Part shown: one piece after another, positions 33,816 through 43,953 of the stretch
Layout: the number at the start of each line of letters is the position of its first letter
Numbering within the stretch: position 1 is the first letter of the stretch
Origin: Marsupella aquatica
Taxonomy: Eukaryota > Marchantiophyta
Length of the DNA stretch: 64,000 bases
NCBI GenBank assembly: GCA_973895155.1
Contig: OZ316893.1
Span: 16,430,001 to 16,494,000, forward strand
Reading direction: 5' to 3'
The notes under the pieces: generated by a model
The model's input: only the letters and a program-made list of their open reading frames with translations
What the model was told of the DNA's origin: nothing
Databases searched by the model: none
Program-made: the position numbers and the translations under genes

Positions 33816-34176
33816 TATGATTGATGATTGTTGATGAAACCTGAGTTTGATACCCTAGAGCATGGAGAAAGTGATGTTTATGTTGTGTTTTTGAGAAGAG
33901 TGATTCAAAATCAGGTAAGAGCTCTTACTCTTGCCTTGGATGAGGTGTTCCTTGTTTCAATGCTTGTCGATCATTGCAAGCCTTGTGTTGTTGCTTGAAA
34001 GTTATGATGATGAAGATATATGAATGATTTGCTATTGGGAAGGGTCCTTGGCTGTTGTGGGGTGTTTGACCAGTCAAAAGGGTGGCATAGGGAGGTTATA
34101 GGAAGAGGATTCAGCCCGTGAGTTGTTAGGTCTTCCATAACTCGTATAGCTATCAAGAGACTAGACAGGAGCTACA

Positions 34177-35157
34177 ATGGCAAATGAAGAGGAGCCCACT
34201 AGTGGGTCAGTTAATATGAGGAGTGTTCAGGAGCTTTCTGATCTTTTCATAGCTATTCAATCAGCTTTAAGAAGGGATGAGAGTAGAAGAGAGGATGTTG
34301 GTAGAAGGGAAAAGAATGAAAAGGTTCTAGAGGATAGGGTTACTAAGTGTCTACAAGCTGTCCTTTCTAGTGAAGGAGAGTTCAAGGGCAAAGATGTAAC
34401 CAGGTATTTGAGAGTATATTGGAGACAAGTTGAGGTTTTTAAAATTGACCAAGCTACTGCTGTTTTGGAGTTTTCAACTCTTGTTGAGCCTGAGTTGAAG
34501 GATGTGGTTTCAAGGCTAGGGTTTGGCCTTGAAGAGGAGAATGAGTGGGAAGAGTTTGTTAAGAAGATGAAGCATCGATTTTTGATGTCTGATTCTGAGA
34601 GGATGACTGAGGGTACCTTTTTGGACTGGATTCGTGAGAGGAACAAGGGGTTGGGGCCAGAGGAGCTTCTCTTGGAATTCAAGAGAAAACTTGGACAATT
34701 GCCTTCTACTGACCTTGAATTCCTTTCCCTGCAAAAGGTGTCCCTATTTTTGCGTTCAGCTGATAAGAGGCTTAGGGATGAACTTGAGTATGCAATTGAC
34801 ATTGTTAACCCTCGTAGAAGGTCTAAGGTAGATTGGAGTCATGTGGAAGAAGCTGTAGAGATCATTTCTGAGAGGCAAAGAGATAGAGCCTTGGATGATG
34901 AGGCTGTTGCAAAGCCAACAGCTGCTCCATCTAAGGCAGGTAAGGGGAACTTAAGGAAGCGGCCACTGACACGCGCTGACTCAGACCGGCGGAGTGGCCG
35001 GCACACCACAAGCGTGAGCGGTTCAGCCTATGGGCGTCGAGGAGACATCGGGGGATCGACAAGCCCTCAAGGTATAAAAGGGGAGCCAACCCTTTGTAGT
35101 GCACCAGTCCATCAGTCCACGCGCCAGCTTCGACCCCAGCTCTCTCGTTCGCTCTAA
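34177..35157 (+). CDS. Gypsy C gag fused to family B LTR sequence
   Basis: ATG 34177 opens 326 codons. Residues 1 to about 257 form a gag-like, highly charged helical protein (SVQELSDLFIAIQSALRRDESRR; EDRVTKCLQAVLS; TYLRVYWRQVEVF-type capsid start; MTEGTFLDWIRERNKGLGPEELLLEFKRKLGQLPS; VDWSHVEEAVEIISERQRDRA). I place it with gypsy C because it lies downstream of that LTR and fits a gag position. From about 34949 the frame reads into LTR-B sequence that is also present at 48974 on, so the last 70 residues are a chance fusion. No zinc knuckle remains. The chimeric join is a deletion or insertion breakpoint. Confidence 0.65.
   Translation: MANEEEPTSGSVNMRSVQELSDLFIAIQSALRRDESRREDVGRREKNEKVLEDRVTKCLQAVLSSEGEFKGKDVTRYLRVYWRQVEVFKIDQATAVLEFSTLVEPELKDVVSRLGFGLEEENEWEEFVKKMKHRFLMSDSERMTEGTFLDWIRERNKGLGPEELLLEFKRKLGQLPSTDLEFLSLQKVSLFLRSADKRLRDELEYAIDIVNPRRRSKVDWSHVEEAVEIISERQRDRALDDEAVAKPTAAPSKAGKGNLRKRPLTRADSDRRSGRHTTSVSGSAYGRRGDIGGSTSPQGIKGEPTLCSAPVHQSTRQLRPQLSRSL
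35073..35081 (+). promoter_or_regulatory. TATA box of LTR-B, 5' copy
   Basis: TATAAAAGG in CTCAAGGTATAAAAGGGGAG, about 100 bp upstream of the ATG of the LTR-encoded protein. Identical in the 3' LTR at 49104. Confidence 0.7.
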
Positions 35158-35180
35158 GTCACCACTACTATCTCCTCTGA

Positions 35181-37237
35181 ATGTCGCACACGATCCTCTC
35201 CAGCTCGGCCATTCGATTCTGGACGCAGTTCCTATCTACCGGAAGGCACTTGGCCGACTCATTGAAACACGCCAACCCGCGCTGATACGAAATCGAACGC
35301 GAGTACGAGAGAGCCATCCGCCTAGCAGGACGACACCACTACATCCTTAACTTTGACTACCCGTCTCAGAGCGAGCTTTACCGACCAGCACAGGTATCCG
35401 GGTACTTCTTCAACGGAGACAAATATATCGGGTTCTGGGAAGCATTGCTTTGGCTTCCGGACGAGGATCCGGGTTACCGTTGGCCACGGTAGTCGTGGCC
35501 AAGGTGACGATGCACCGCATGGGGGAAAACGTTCACAAAAACATCCTCCATCCCAAGCATGCGGTGTACCTGAAGACTCAGGGATTCGAGCACCTCGCCT
35601 CCCTCCCCTGGAACACTTGCAGGTACTACGGGGAGGACATGACGGAGTTCGTCAAGAATTATGACGACGAGCATCAACATACTCGGCTGTGGGGAAGGAG
35701 TATGTCCCTCACGGAAGAACGGCTCAGGATGATCTTCGGGTTACCTGAAGGTGACCATCGAGTCGAATCACGGGCTCCCGGGGGCAAGGGAGCCAAGTAC
35801 CAATCTTCAAGTTTTCCCTCAGAGGGAGCAGTGGACAACGGGTTCGTGATGAAGACCTGCCTCATCCCCGAGATAGCTGAGCGACTGGAGTTCCAGAGGT
35901 ACGCCCTCCACATGATGGAACCCCGGGGGGAGATCTCCGCCGCCCAGGTTATCCAGGTCGAGAACTATCGACCTAGGAGGTGGGCATCGTACTTTGCTAA
36001 GAAATTCCATGAAGAGATGGAGCGGCGAAGGAAGACGCTGTACATTGGCGGGAAGGCATATTTCGCTAGCCACATCGAGATCATTCTTGAGTGGTACGCC
36101 CGGTTTGATCGACAAACCCTTCCCCGTGTCAACGTTACAAAGTTGGTCCCAGCTAGGTGGGTTTTCCCGGCCTTGGAGAGACGGCCCCAACCCGAGGCCC
36201 GAAGTCCAGCAGACACGCCAGCTTCACCCACCCCACCTCCACAAGTAGCTATAGTCATAACCGAGGAGGTACCGGATGGGTCGGGTGTCGCAACCGTTGA
36301 TGCGACCCAACAGGCCGGGCTAAGTACAGAAGTCGGTACGGCGGAGGTCTTACCCGAGCCCGGTTCTCCCAAAGACCCACCGGTGGCTATTCTGGAGAAC
36401 CGGACATTGCTACAGGAGGATGCTTCAGCCCCTTCCAATGTTACGTCCCCAGGGCTGGACGTCACTGCCCCAGCCCCCGCACGTGTTGACGTCTGCCCGT
36501 GCCCAACTCCGGACAGGCACAACCTGGACCACCCGGAACTCTTCGTACCGGGTACATTTCTGAAAGGGCTTCTGGGAGATTTCTCTCATCAAATTGCCCG
36601 GGATACCGGGGAGTTCATGGCCCGGAAGGTAGCCTATTTCTTCAATCAGGAGTTGGTTGCCACAGTAAAGGCAGGTCGGGCCCAGTCAGAGGCCCTTCAG
36701 AGGATAGAGCGGTACTCGGTGGAGTCCGTGTACCTAAAGAACGAAGTTGCAGCTCAAGAGGCTGAGCTTTGGCAACTACGACCCAAGATTGCAGCCGCCG
36801 ATGAGTTGTTAGCAAAGGCGCACACTCTTACCGCCCTTGTCAAACAGGCCAAAGCTAGGAACGAGGCCGAGATTACACGACTCCAGAACCAGATTGACAG
36901 TTTGAAGAATCAAACTGTCACCTGGCAGAAAGACCTGGAGGAGGCCGAGGAACGGGCCCAACGGGACACGGCGGAGATAGCCACGCTGCAGGCCGAGGTG
37001 GCGCGGCTCCAAACCGAGGCCGAGAAGCAGGACCAGCTGGCGGGTAAACTGACAAGTGACGCCCAGCAGTTGGAGGAGGCTTGTCTAGAGGCAGCAGAGG
37101 AGACGGACGCGGCGAGGCGAGAGAACGAATCTCTACTGGACCAGGTCCAGCTCCTCAAGGCGGACAATGACAGGCTTCGAAGGCAGCGGGATGGCCGCTC
37201 CCATTCAGGCGGCTCTGGCAAGCGTGCCAGGCATTAG
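35181..37237 (+). pseudogene. LTR-encoded protein B, internally deleted copy
   Basis: Same gene as 49212-51854 but with a stop near 35284 (TGA where the other copy has AGA) and a 586-bp deletion at 35466/35467 that shifts the frame. From 35450 the frame is open to TAG 37235 for 595 codons, without the two C-to-T stops seen in the 3' copy. That part has the core FEHLASLPW ... RMIFGLPEGD, a 'DHPELFVPGTFLKGLL' segment, and a C-terminal coiled coil from about residue 440 to 580 (EITRLQNQIDSLKNQ ... QVQLLKADNDRLRRQ). The end is basic and glycine/serine-rich (SGGSGKRARH). Unknown function. Confidence 0.78.
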
Positions 37238-37688
37238 CGGCGGAGTAGGAATAGATTAGGATTAGGACTAGCTTAGTCAGGCTCTTGGGATAGGCACCTG
37301 CCTTAGGTACAGCATCGCTGCCATGCTGTCCAGCCTGCGTAGATTAGGATCTTCTAATAAGACACAGCCGTTTCCGGCCTGACTATCAGCTTAGTTAGGA
37401 CCTTAGTCAGTGAATCTTCGGCGAGAGGACACCCCGTCCCTCGGCCCTTAGTATTTAGTGCACCCCTTGGTAGAGGCAGGGGTGGGTTTTAGTTGCAGAG
37501 TTGGGCGTCCGCGGTATGTGCGGGGAGTCCCGACCTCTGGGAATGAAAGAGTACCAAGGGGAGGGGGTAGGACTAAGCTCGCCGGGTGAGTGTGGAGCCG
37601 GGCTCCATTGTAGTGTGCACCCTCAGCCTTGAACCTGTTCATTCCGGGGCTGTCGGGTCAACTAAGTGTACGCATATGTTCTCTTTGT

Positions 37689-37694
37689 AATAAA
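37689..37694 (+). promoter_or_regulatory. Poly(A) signal of LTR-B, 5' copy
   Basis: AATAAA in TTTGTAATAAAATCC, about 450 bp after the end of the LTR-encoded frame. The 3' LTR has AGTAAA at the same place (52307). Confidence 0.5.
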
Positions 37695-38037
37695 ATCCTT
37701 TCCCATCATTTTCCTTTGTGTAAATCGAGATTGTATGCATGTGCGCGTGTATGTGTGTGGGTTTCTCGTATATGGGTGGCAGCGCCAGGCCGAACGCACT
37801 ACCCAAGACGTGCACAGGGTGCAGCCTGCGGGTAAGTGGTTGCGAGCACGGGTTGAGGACCTGTATCATCGAATCCGAATCAAAGGCGGACAGCACGAAG
37901 GCTTAGAAGCCCTTAAGCCGGGGTCGATCCTGCTATCGACTAAGGTACGTTCTGACGGCGGAACACAAACCATACCTAGGAGGTGTCCGTATTTAGCAAT
38001 ATGCGCACTTAGCGCTAGTTTACGAGAATAAGGTGCA

Positions 38038-38042
38038 TTACG
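38038..38042. repeat. TSD TTACG of solo LTR-X copy 1, left
   Basis: Matches 42562-42566. Joining the flanks restores the sequence GGTGCATTACGTGCTTCCC, found uninterrupted at 52651 in the 3' LTR-B. Confidence 0.95.
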
Positions 38043-38313
38043 TGTAATAGCTGTCTAAATTAGAAACTTAGAAATAATGAAAAACTTTTAAAAATTTTGT
38101 AGTTAGAAATAGATTAAACATAGCCAATTAATCTACTTTTAGATATAAGTAAGGTTAAGACTTAAGTTAGTCGGATTAATGGATAATATCCTGAGTAATT
38201 AGGTAGGGGTGAGACGAGCCAGAAGAAACTACTATCGATGTTCTCGAAGCACGGAAGGAAGATTGGTGCTGCCGCGTTTGACTGTGAGTTACACAGAGCG
38301 TATCGGTGTAAAG

Positions 38314-38398
38314 GCGCAACGGCGCTTTGGAGCAAAAGTGCAACGACGTATTGGCAGAAAAGCGCAACAGCGCAATGGAGCAAAGGCGCAACAGCGGA
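38314..38398 (+). repeat. 24-bp tandem repeats upstream of LTR-X ORF (copy 1)
   Basis: Three and a half imperfect 24-bp units starting GCGCAAC(G/A)GCGC and ending GGAGCAAAA. Related GCGCAAAGGCGCAACGGCGC units lie downstream of the ORF at 41268-41320, with one stretch inverted (GCTCCAAAGCGC). Confidence 0.8.
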
Positions 38399-38458
38399 TC
38401 ACTTGGCATTGCTCTCTTCGGATCGATAGTTGGCGACAACGCCTTGTTTCTTGTTGCT

Positions 38459-41079
38459 ATGGCAGACAAAGGAGGAGAGATGACTGCGAGAGGAGTTCCT
38501 CTACCTAAGGCCGTCCCTATGACATACCCTACGATGAAAAGAAGCTTGCACGTTTTGAAGGAAGCACTGGCGGTCATGCACCTGAGTAAATTACTCACTC
38601 TGCCTTGGTCTGCAACTTCATTGAGTTTTCTGAAGGATTTCAGTGATGGGGCACGAATCGAAGTCGGTATGGTGGGAACTGCTCGGGCGAATCCAGAATT
38701 CTAGACTCTGCAATTTGTTGCTGATGCTTTCGACTGTCCTGCCAAAGGCGACAGCTTACACTCACGACAAGGAGAGACTGCGAGGCCTTATTTTTCTGGA
38801 ACTCGAAACGTTCACCATGGATGGAAAATGGACCAGTGCACCGATTATACTCTCAAAATCATTTTGGAATTTTTGATTCCAATTCTCCATCCCATCCGGC
38901 CACATATGATACCTATGTCACTTGCCAATACTATTGTGGCAAGTTGGAAGGGAGTTGCTCAGATAAATTGGGCCTTGTTGCTAAGACAGGTTATTTTATC
39001 TCAAGTAAAGAAGGTGAAAATGGACGAGTTCACTACTCTCCCTTCTTATCTTTGCCAGTTGTACTTTCATGGGAATTGCTTACTTCCAGGCGAACAAGAG
39101 GAGCGGACCAGACTGCTTGATGAATTTAATCTTAGTGAATCAGGAGACGAGGATACTGAAGGAGAAGATGCTGATGAAGTCCAACCGGAGGTTCCCCCAC
39201 CTATCTGTTCAGAGGTTACCCCTCTTACCCATAGAGAACCACTTGTGGAACCCAGAAGCACCTCTTCACCAGTTCCTGATAACCCACTATCCCCTTTCGA
39301 AAATCTCAATCAGGATAGAAGACTTTACACCCCCCTCAATTCCAATCTTGATGAGTATACATCCGAGCCAGAACCAGTAGAAACGTCTCCACCTTCTGTA
39401 CCTGTAGTTGACATATCTATCCCTAATACTCTTCGATCACCCACAGTCCCAACTCAGAATTTATCTGTAGATAGCTTGACCCCTTCTATGAGATCCGTAA
39501 GAGACCCTTCATGTTCAGCAAACCAACGGCTGATGAACTGAGAGTAGAATCTAATCAGCAAATTATTGATAAGTTAAGCAACTTATTGATCTGTGAACCT
39601 GAGGAGATAGTTGACTCTGTTGAGAGGTTAAGAGCAGCCTCTGTAACTCTGCCTGAACCTAGTAGTCCCGACTCTCTATACTCTCCAACCCAAGGTCCGA
39701 CTCAGTTCTATCCCGAAGTGATGGAGCTATTTCGACCCACCTCCAATATTAGGGTTACAAATATTGCTGAAGCTGAACCAATGGAGGAAAATGATGCATC
39801 ACCCAGGTTAGAGCTCCAACAGACACTATCTGCTTCCCCAGGTCACTCTGCTGAACACTATCCTACTCTTATTAATAAAATGACTGACATGCTGGAGTGT
39901 GATGAGAGACACTTAATTGATGTCTTGGATGATCTTTTGCATAAGACATCAGCTTTACTTACCCGAGATCATCATCGAGAATATTGTGAGGATTTAGTCC
40001 ATAGGCTTACACAGATTTTCGGATGCAACCCGAAGCAAGTCTATTTTGCCGTCCGTTATCATACCTCAGCCTCTGGCTCTCCCATTTACTATTCTTCCCC
40101 TTCTTCCAGTCATTCACCCACCTCTCCTTACAGTCCTTCGAATCAACCAGACCAACTCTATCCTAGTTTTCCAGAACCTGAGATCACCCCTACAGGTGAA
40201 CATCTTGCCACTTCTTATCCTGACACCCTTCCACCAGGTCAAGATAAATCCTGTCAGGTTAATTTCATCCCTACACTGCATATTGACCCTAAGACCCCTC
40301 AGGAGAATATTACACAATTTGCTGAGTTTGTCAGAGTTTTAGACCTTAGAACTCCTCCCATTTTAGAGTTTTGGCAATACTATCATAAGAAGAGAGTTGA
40401 ATGTCTCTATATCCTGAAGCTTCATTTGAAGGATGTCACCCGCCTAGAGATAGCAGAGATGGATGAGATCTGGACAGAGGCTAAATATTTTCGCCCTATT
40501 CTTGCTGTCCTAATCCTAGTTGGACACATTGTATTGGAGAATGGAGATCTGGCCTTGGCATACTTCGGGAACTTACCTGCCTATGTCTTGGAATTCATCA
40601 TCAACTTTTTGAGACAAACCAACAAACGATATCAGGTCAACCATGGTGTCCTACCAGAGAAACCCTTTATTGTTCAACAATTTATATCACCAGTTGCTGA
40701 GAGTCAGAGAATCTGGAACAACATCACTTCCCAGCGATTGGCTGATTACACCTTGAAGTGGCGGGAACTGTTACCTCGTGTCACCCCACTGCTATCACTT
40801 GCCAAGGACTCTGACACCTTCATCAACAAGTTTCCACGCAACCACCATACTACTTGTTGTAGTTATGATTTGGTTGGCATCTATATGCAAGCTAGCAAGG
40901 TGAACACTATGTTTCACAGAAGACTACTCCCCATTCTAAATGCTGAACGACAAATCAGATCTCTTCCATTTGCTCGACATGATACACAGGCTATGGATTT
41001 CCTTCGAGAGGCGATTCAAACCGAGACATTCAGGAGTTTTCAACAACCGGACCAGACAGCACTACTCCAACAAGATTAG
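38459..41079 (+). pseudogene. LTR-encoded protein X, copy 1
   Basis: ATG 38459 (MADKGG) opens the frame. It has an in-frame TAG at 38702 and then reopens (QFVADAFDCPAKG ... PYFSGTRN ... LEFLIPILHP ... ANTIVASWKGVAQINWALL) to 39541. A shift near 39511-39540 moves to the last part, open to TAG at 41077 (522 codons). Its first 80 residues contain LSKLLTLPW, matching the LPW of proteins A and B. The C-terminal domain is well kept relative to copy 2 (EFWQYYHKKRVECLYILKL; EMDEIWTEAKYFRPILAVL; LAYFGNLPAYVLEFIINFL; RIWNNITSQRLADY). Repeated short helical motifs (IDKLSNLLICEPEEIVD; INKMTDMLECDERHLIDVLDDL; VHRLTQIFGCNPKQV) occur three times between 39550 and 40050. Function not recognised. Confidence 0.78.
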
Positions 41080-41267
41080 TTCTCCTACAACAATAGTTAA
41101 GATCAGTCAATCTCTGCAATTTTAGTTAAATAGCTCAAGTAGTTAGAAAAGTCCCATACTTTTCCAGGAGGTAGTCCTTATGTAGCAGACCCTCCCCTGA
41201 AAGTATCGACTTAAACCGACATGTAGTTTAGAATATATGGCATTTTTAGTTTTGCTTAAGCGTAATT

Positions 41268-41320
41268 GCGCAAAGGCGCAACGGCGCTAGTGCTCCAAAG
41301 CGCAAAGGCGCAACGGCGCC
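41268..41320. repeat. Short-repeat cluster downstream of LTR-X ORF (copy 1)
   Basis: Two GCGCAAAGGCGCAACGGCGC units separated by TAGTGCTCCAAA. Same motif as at 38314-38398. Confidence 0.75.
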
Positions 41321-42561
41321 TCCAACACTTAGAAAATTTTCCGGAAGAGTATATTTTATATCCGACAGCACTTTTCACCGATTTTATTAAGGCACTTAGA
41401 CACCTCATAAAAGTCTAAAATTTTGCCAGCATGTAGCATGTATATAAATCTTCCACCTAGGAAAGTTTCACCCCATTTTGACTTTTATGTTAGAAATTAA
41501 AATTCAGATAAACTCACTATTTATTAGTTTTACCACAAAAGTGCAAAAAACACTTTTACTCCAGTTTACACTAGGGATAACTTTTGGTTAGTTTTTCATT
41601 CCAACAACATTCTAGTGAACCTTGAGTACTCTTATAGCATATTTTCATACTTTTTACTTTAGTTTATGACCCTTAAGATATGAAAGGGCATGTCCTTTCA
41701 TTATCTCTTTTCCCCTTTAGTTCCTGCCACCCTATATGTAGTTGAATTTATGTCACTTTTAGTGTGAAGAAATTTCATGAGCGCTCAGTTGCAAGATTGC
41801 AACTTTGTTACCTCCATTTGTAGCAAGCACTCCATTGCATATGAGTACTTAATACAAAGAAATTCTTTCCCCTTCAAGTCTAAAGGAATGAGAAGTTTGG
41901 ACCCTTGAAGTAAAATTATTGTGATTGTTAAATCTTTTGAGTATGTGGAAATAGATTCCTTGCTGGTGATGTTTCACATATTCCTTAGTTCTTGATGCAT
42001 AGTTTTTGACGTGACATTGCTTGTGCACGGGATGTAAAGATTGTTACTTATCAATTACTTATGGCTTCAAATTTGATCATGATGGTGTCTCTTATTTGTG
42101 ACACAAAGTACCGATTGGATACAGAAGTGATTGATTACTAGTCTCCACTCAGTACCTTGGAAGGAAAAGTTGAGACATGTTGACGGCATTTTAGTAATCA
42201 TCCTAGTACCGTAATCCTTTCTAGAAATGTTCTTGCAGATATACCACCTAAATCATATCAAATGAAGTTATGTTGAGGAGTCACCTTGGTTGTTTCCTAA
42301 CTCCCTCACCATACCTCAAGATTTTCATTGTGTTTTATTAATTGTTTCCATTTGTTAATTTTATTTACAATGTCAAGCAGACATTTAAAACTATGCCTTG
42401 CTGAGCAACCATAGTAAAAGGCTCAACCTTTGTGTTTCTGTTACCTTATTCATTCATAAGTGCTAAATCATAGAAAATCATTCCTTACATGTTCTTCCAT
42501 GGGAACGAATACCGAGTTTTGGATCTTAAATGTTTATTTCTGTCCTTAGTGTGATACTACA

Positions 42562-42566
42562 TTACG
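42562..42566. repeat. TSD TTACG of solo LTR-X copy 1, right
   Basis: Matches 38038-38042. Confidence 0.95.
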
Positions 42567-42669
42567 TGCTTCCCTTCCTGCCCGAACCCTCAGATTTACG
42601 AGGGATGTGCCCGTCTAAGCTGAAGTCTGAGTTAAGGCCGCAGCCGATGACGTGACATAGCCTTTGTTT

Positions 42670-42689
42670 TGGCGCTAGATGGAGGGGGC
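42670..42689 (+). promoter_or_regulatory. Primer binding site of family B
   Basis: TGGCGCTAGATGGAGGGGGC, twelve bases after the LTR end, identical over 20 bases to that of family A at 11241. Confidence 0.75.
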
Positions 42690-42780
42690 ACTCTACATAT
42701 CGTAGAGGGGAGACATGTGCGTATTCACTTGGGCAGGATACATCAGGACGTAGTACTAACCATCGCATTTATATGAGTAA

Positions 42781-43953
42781 ATGCCCGTCACTCGTTCTCA
42801 AGCAGCTTACTTGAGGAGATTGACCAGCGAACGAGAAAGTGCAACCACGACAAGTTCCGATTCTTCGGACTCGGAAGACTCGCACTCGCCCCGACGTATG
42901 AACATACCCCCAGGACCTTCAGGGTCCGGTTTGACCGGTCCTTCTGCGGTTCCACCACCACCACCACCACCACCACCTATGGCAGCCGCTCCACCGATGG
43001 CCCACGCTGCTCAAGCTCCTCCACAAATATTGCAACGATCGCAATTTCATTATTGACCTTTCAAGGGGCGTCATGGGGATGATCCGGATGAATGGTTGGA
43101 TGAGTTTGAAGCCACTGCTAAAGCTAATGGGGAAGATGCCATTAAGCTAACTGTCCTCCCGAGAGTGATGCGGGGAGAAGCTCGTCCATGGTACAACTCG
43201 TTGCCACCCGGGACTACATGGGCACAATTCCAAGCTGCATTGCTGCAGGAGTTTCGTGCCATTGGATCGGAACAGCGTTCTCTATTAAAGATTGGCCAGC
43301 TTCGCATGGGAAAGAAGGAGTCCCTGCGGAAGTTCATTTAGAAGTTTCAGAAACTTGCGGCCAAGATCCGGCCCAGGCCGGGAGACGTGCTCCAGCTTAC
43401 ATGGTTCCTTCATGGTTTGCCCACGAATATGCAATTCTGGGTACGCCAGAATAATCCGATTTCAATGCAGGCGGCCATAGCGTGCGCCGAAAATTTCCGG
43501 GAGTCCACCTATAACTCCCGGCGGAGCCAGCGAGCACGCCGCAAGAAGGGTAAGTACGAGACCTTCAATGACAGTGACTCCGAATCGGACGAGAGGAAGA
43601 AGAAATGCAAGAAGAAAAAGAAACATCATTCGACCTCGTCCAGCTCGGAGATGGAATCCAGTTCGGATTCAGCTTCAAGCACCGGATCCTCTACCTCCAA
43701 TTCATCAGGAAGTGACTCGGAGAGCGAAAGCCGGAGCAAAAAGAAGAAGAGACGAGTGAAGGAGGGGAAGATCAAACCCCGGGCGTGAAGAACGATACCA
43801 GATCCAAAGGCTGCCAAAGCAGACAAGCTGAACGAAATCACGAATCGACTCAAAGCACTGTCAGTACATCTTGCGGAAAAGCCGGTGGAGAAGAAGAAGC
43901 CATCTGAGATTTGAGCTCATGCGTGGTGTTCAAAGTGCTTCCAATCCGGCCAT
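42781..43953 (+). pseudogene. gag: Family B gag
   Basis: ATG 42781 (MPVTRSQAAYLRRL). The N-terminal part is serine-rich with a polyproline run from a CCA repeat (42953-42977). The capsid-like domain (PDEWLDEFEATAKANGEDAIKLTVLP; GEARPWYNSLPP; SLRKFI) matches family A. It is followed by a serine/lysine-rich linker and a zinc knuckle, CSKCFQSGHVVQEC, at about 43927-43968. The frame has four in-frame stops (TGA 43054, TAG 43339, TGA 43786, TGA about 43915) but no frameshift. It is in phase with pol, so the original product was one gag-pol polyprotein. Confidence 0.82.

Larger units (their letters stand above)
31319..34176 (+). other. Gypsy C leader, 2.86 kb, non-coding
   Basis: Between the second LTR and gag. 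No convincing gene; the minus-strand frames are short and low in complexity. It holds repeated TTCGAA-centred motifs and an internal duplication of about 250 bp (see the two repeat entries). Confidence 0.6.
28095..34948 (+). mobile_element. Gypsy family C, rearranged copy or copies
   Basis: Order is LTR (28095-28529), 3' half of pol (to 30832), LTR (30884-31318), long leader, gag (34177 on), then an abrupt join to a truncated family B LTR near 34948. The two LTRs are 435 bp each with about three differences. The order is not that of a single element: the 3' half comes before the 5' half, sharing the middle LTR. No TSD is found (GGCGA on the left, TCAAC after the second LTR). This fits two tandem, LTR-sharing copies with deletions, or integration of a circular form. 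Confidence 0.75.
38043..42561 (+). mobile_element. Solo LTR of family X, copy 1
   Basis: 4519 bp, TGTAATAG ... GATACTACA, flanked by TTACG. The uninterrupted target is present in the other LTR-B copy, which proves insertion at this point. Both ends align with the minus-strand copy at 12306-22911. It contains one broken long frame (38459-41079), a 24-bp tandem repeat upstream of it, and related short repeats downstream. From 41080 to 42561 nothing coding is seen. Confidence 0.9.
34949..42657 (+). repeat. 5' LTR of family B, truncated and interrupted
   Basis: Matches the 3' LTR from position 48974 on and ends GATGACGTGACA. It is interrupted by the solo LTR-X (38043-42561). A 586-bp piece present at 49498-50083 is missing at 35467. 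The part 37238-38042 plus 42567-42657 is non-coding. Confidence 0.88.

Noticed and set aside
38044-42560. LTR-X read as a new DNA transposon with GTA...TAC ends and 7-bp TSD
   Set aside because: Shifting the border by one base gives TG...CA ends with perfect 5-bp TSDs in both copies, and the body resembles the coding LTRs A and B. A solo LTR is the simpler reading.
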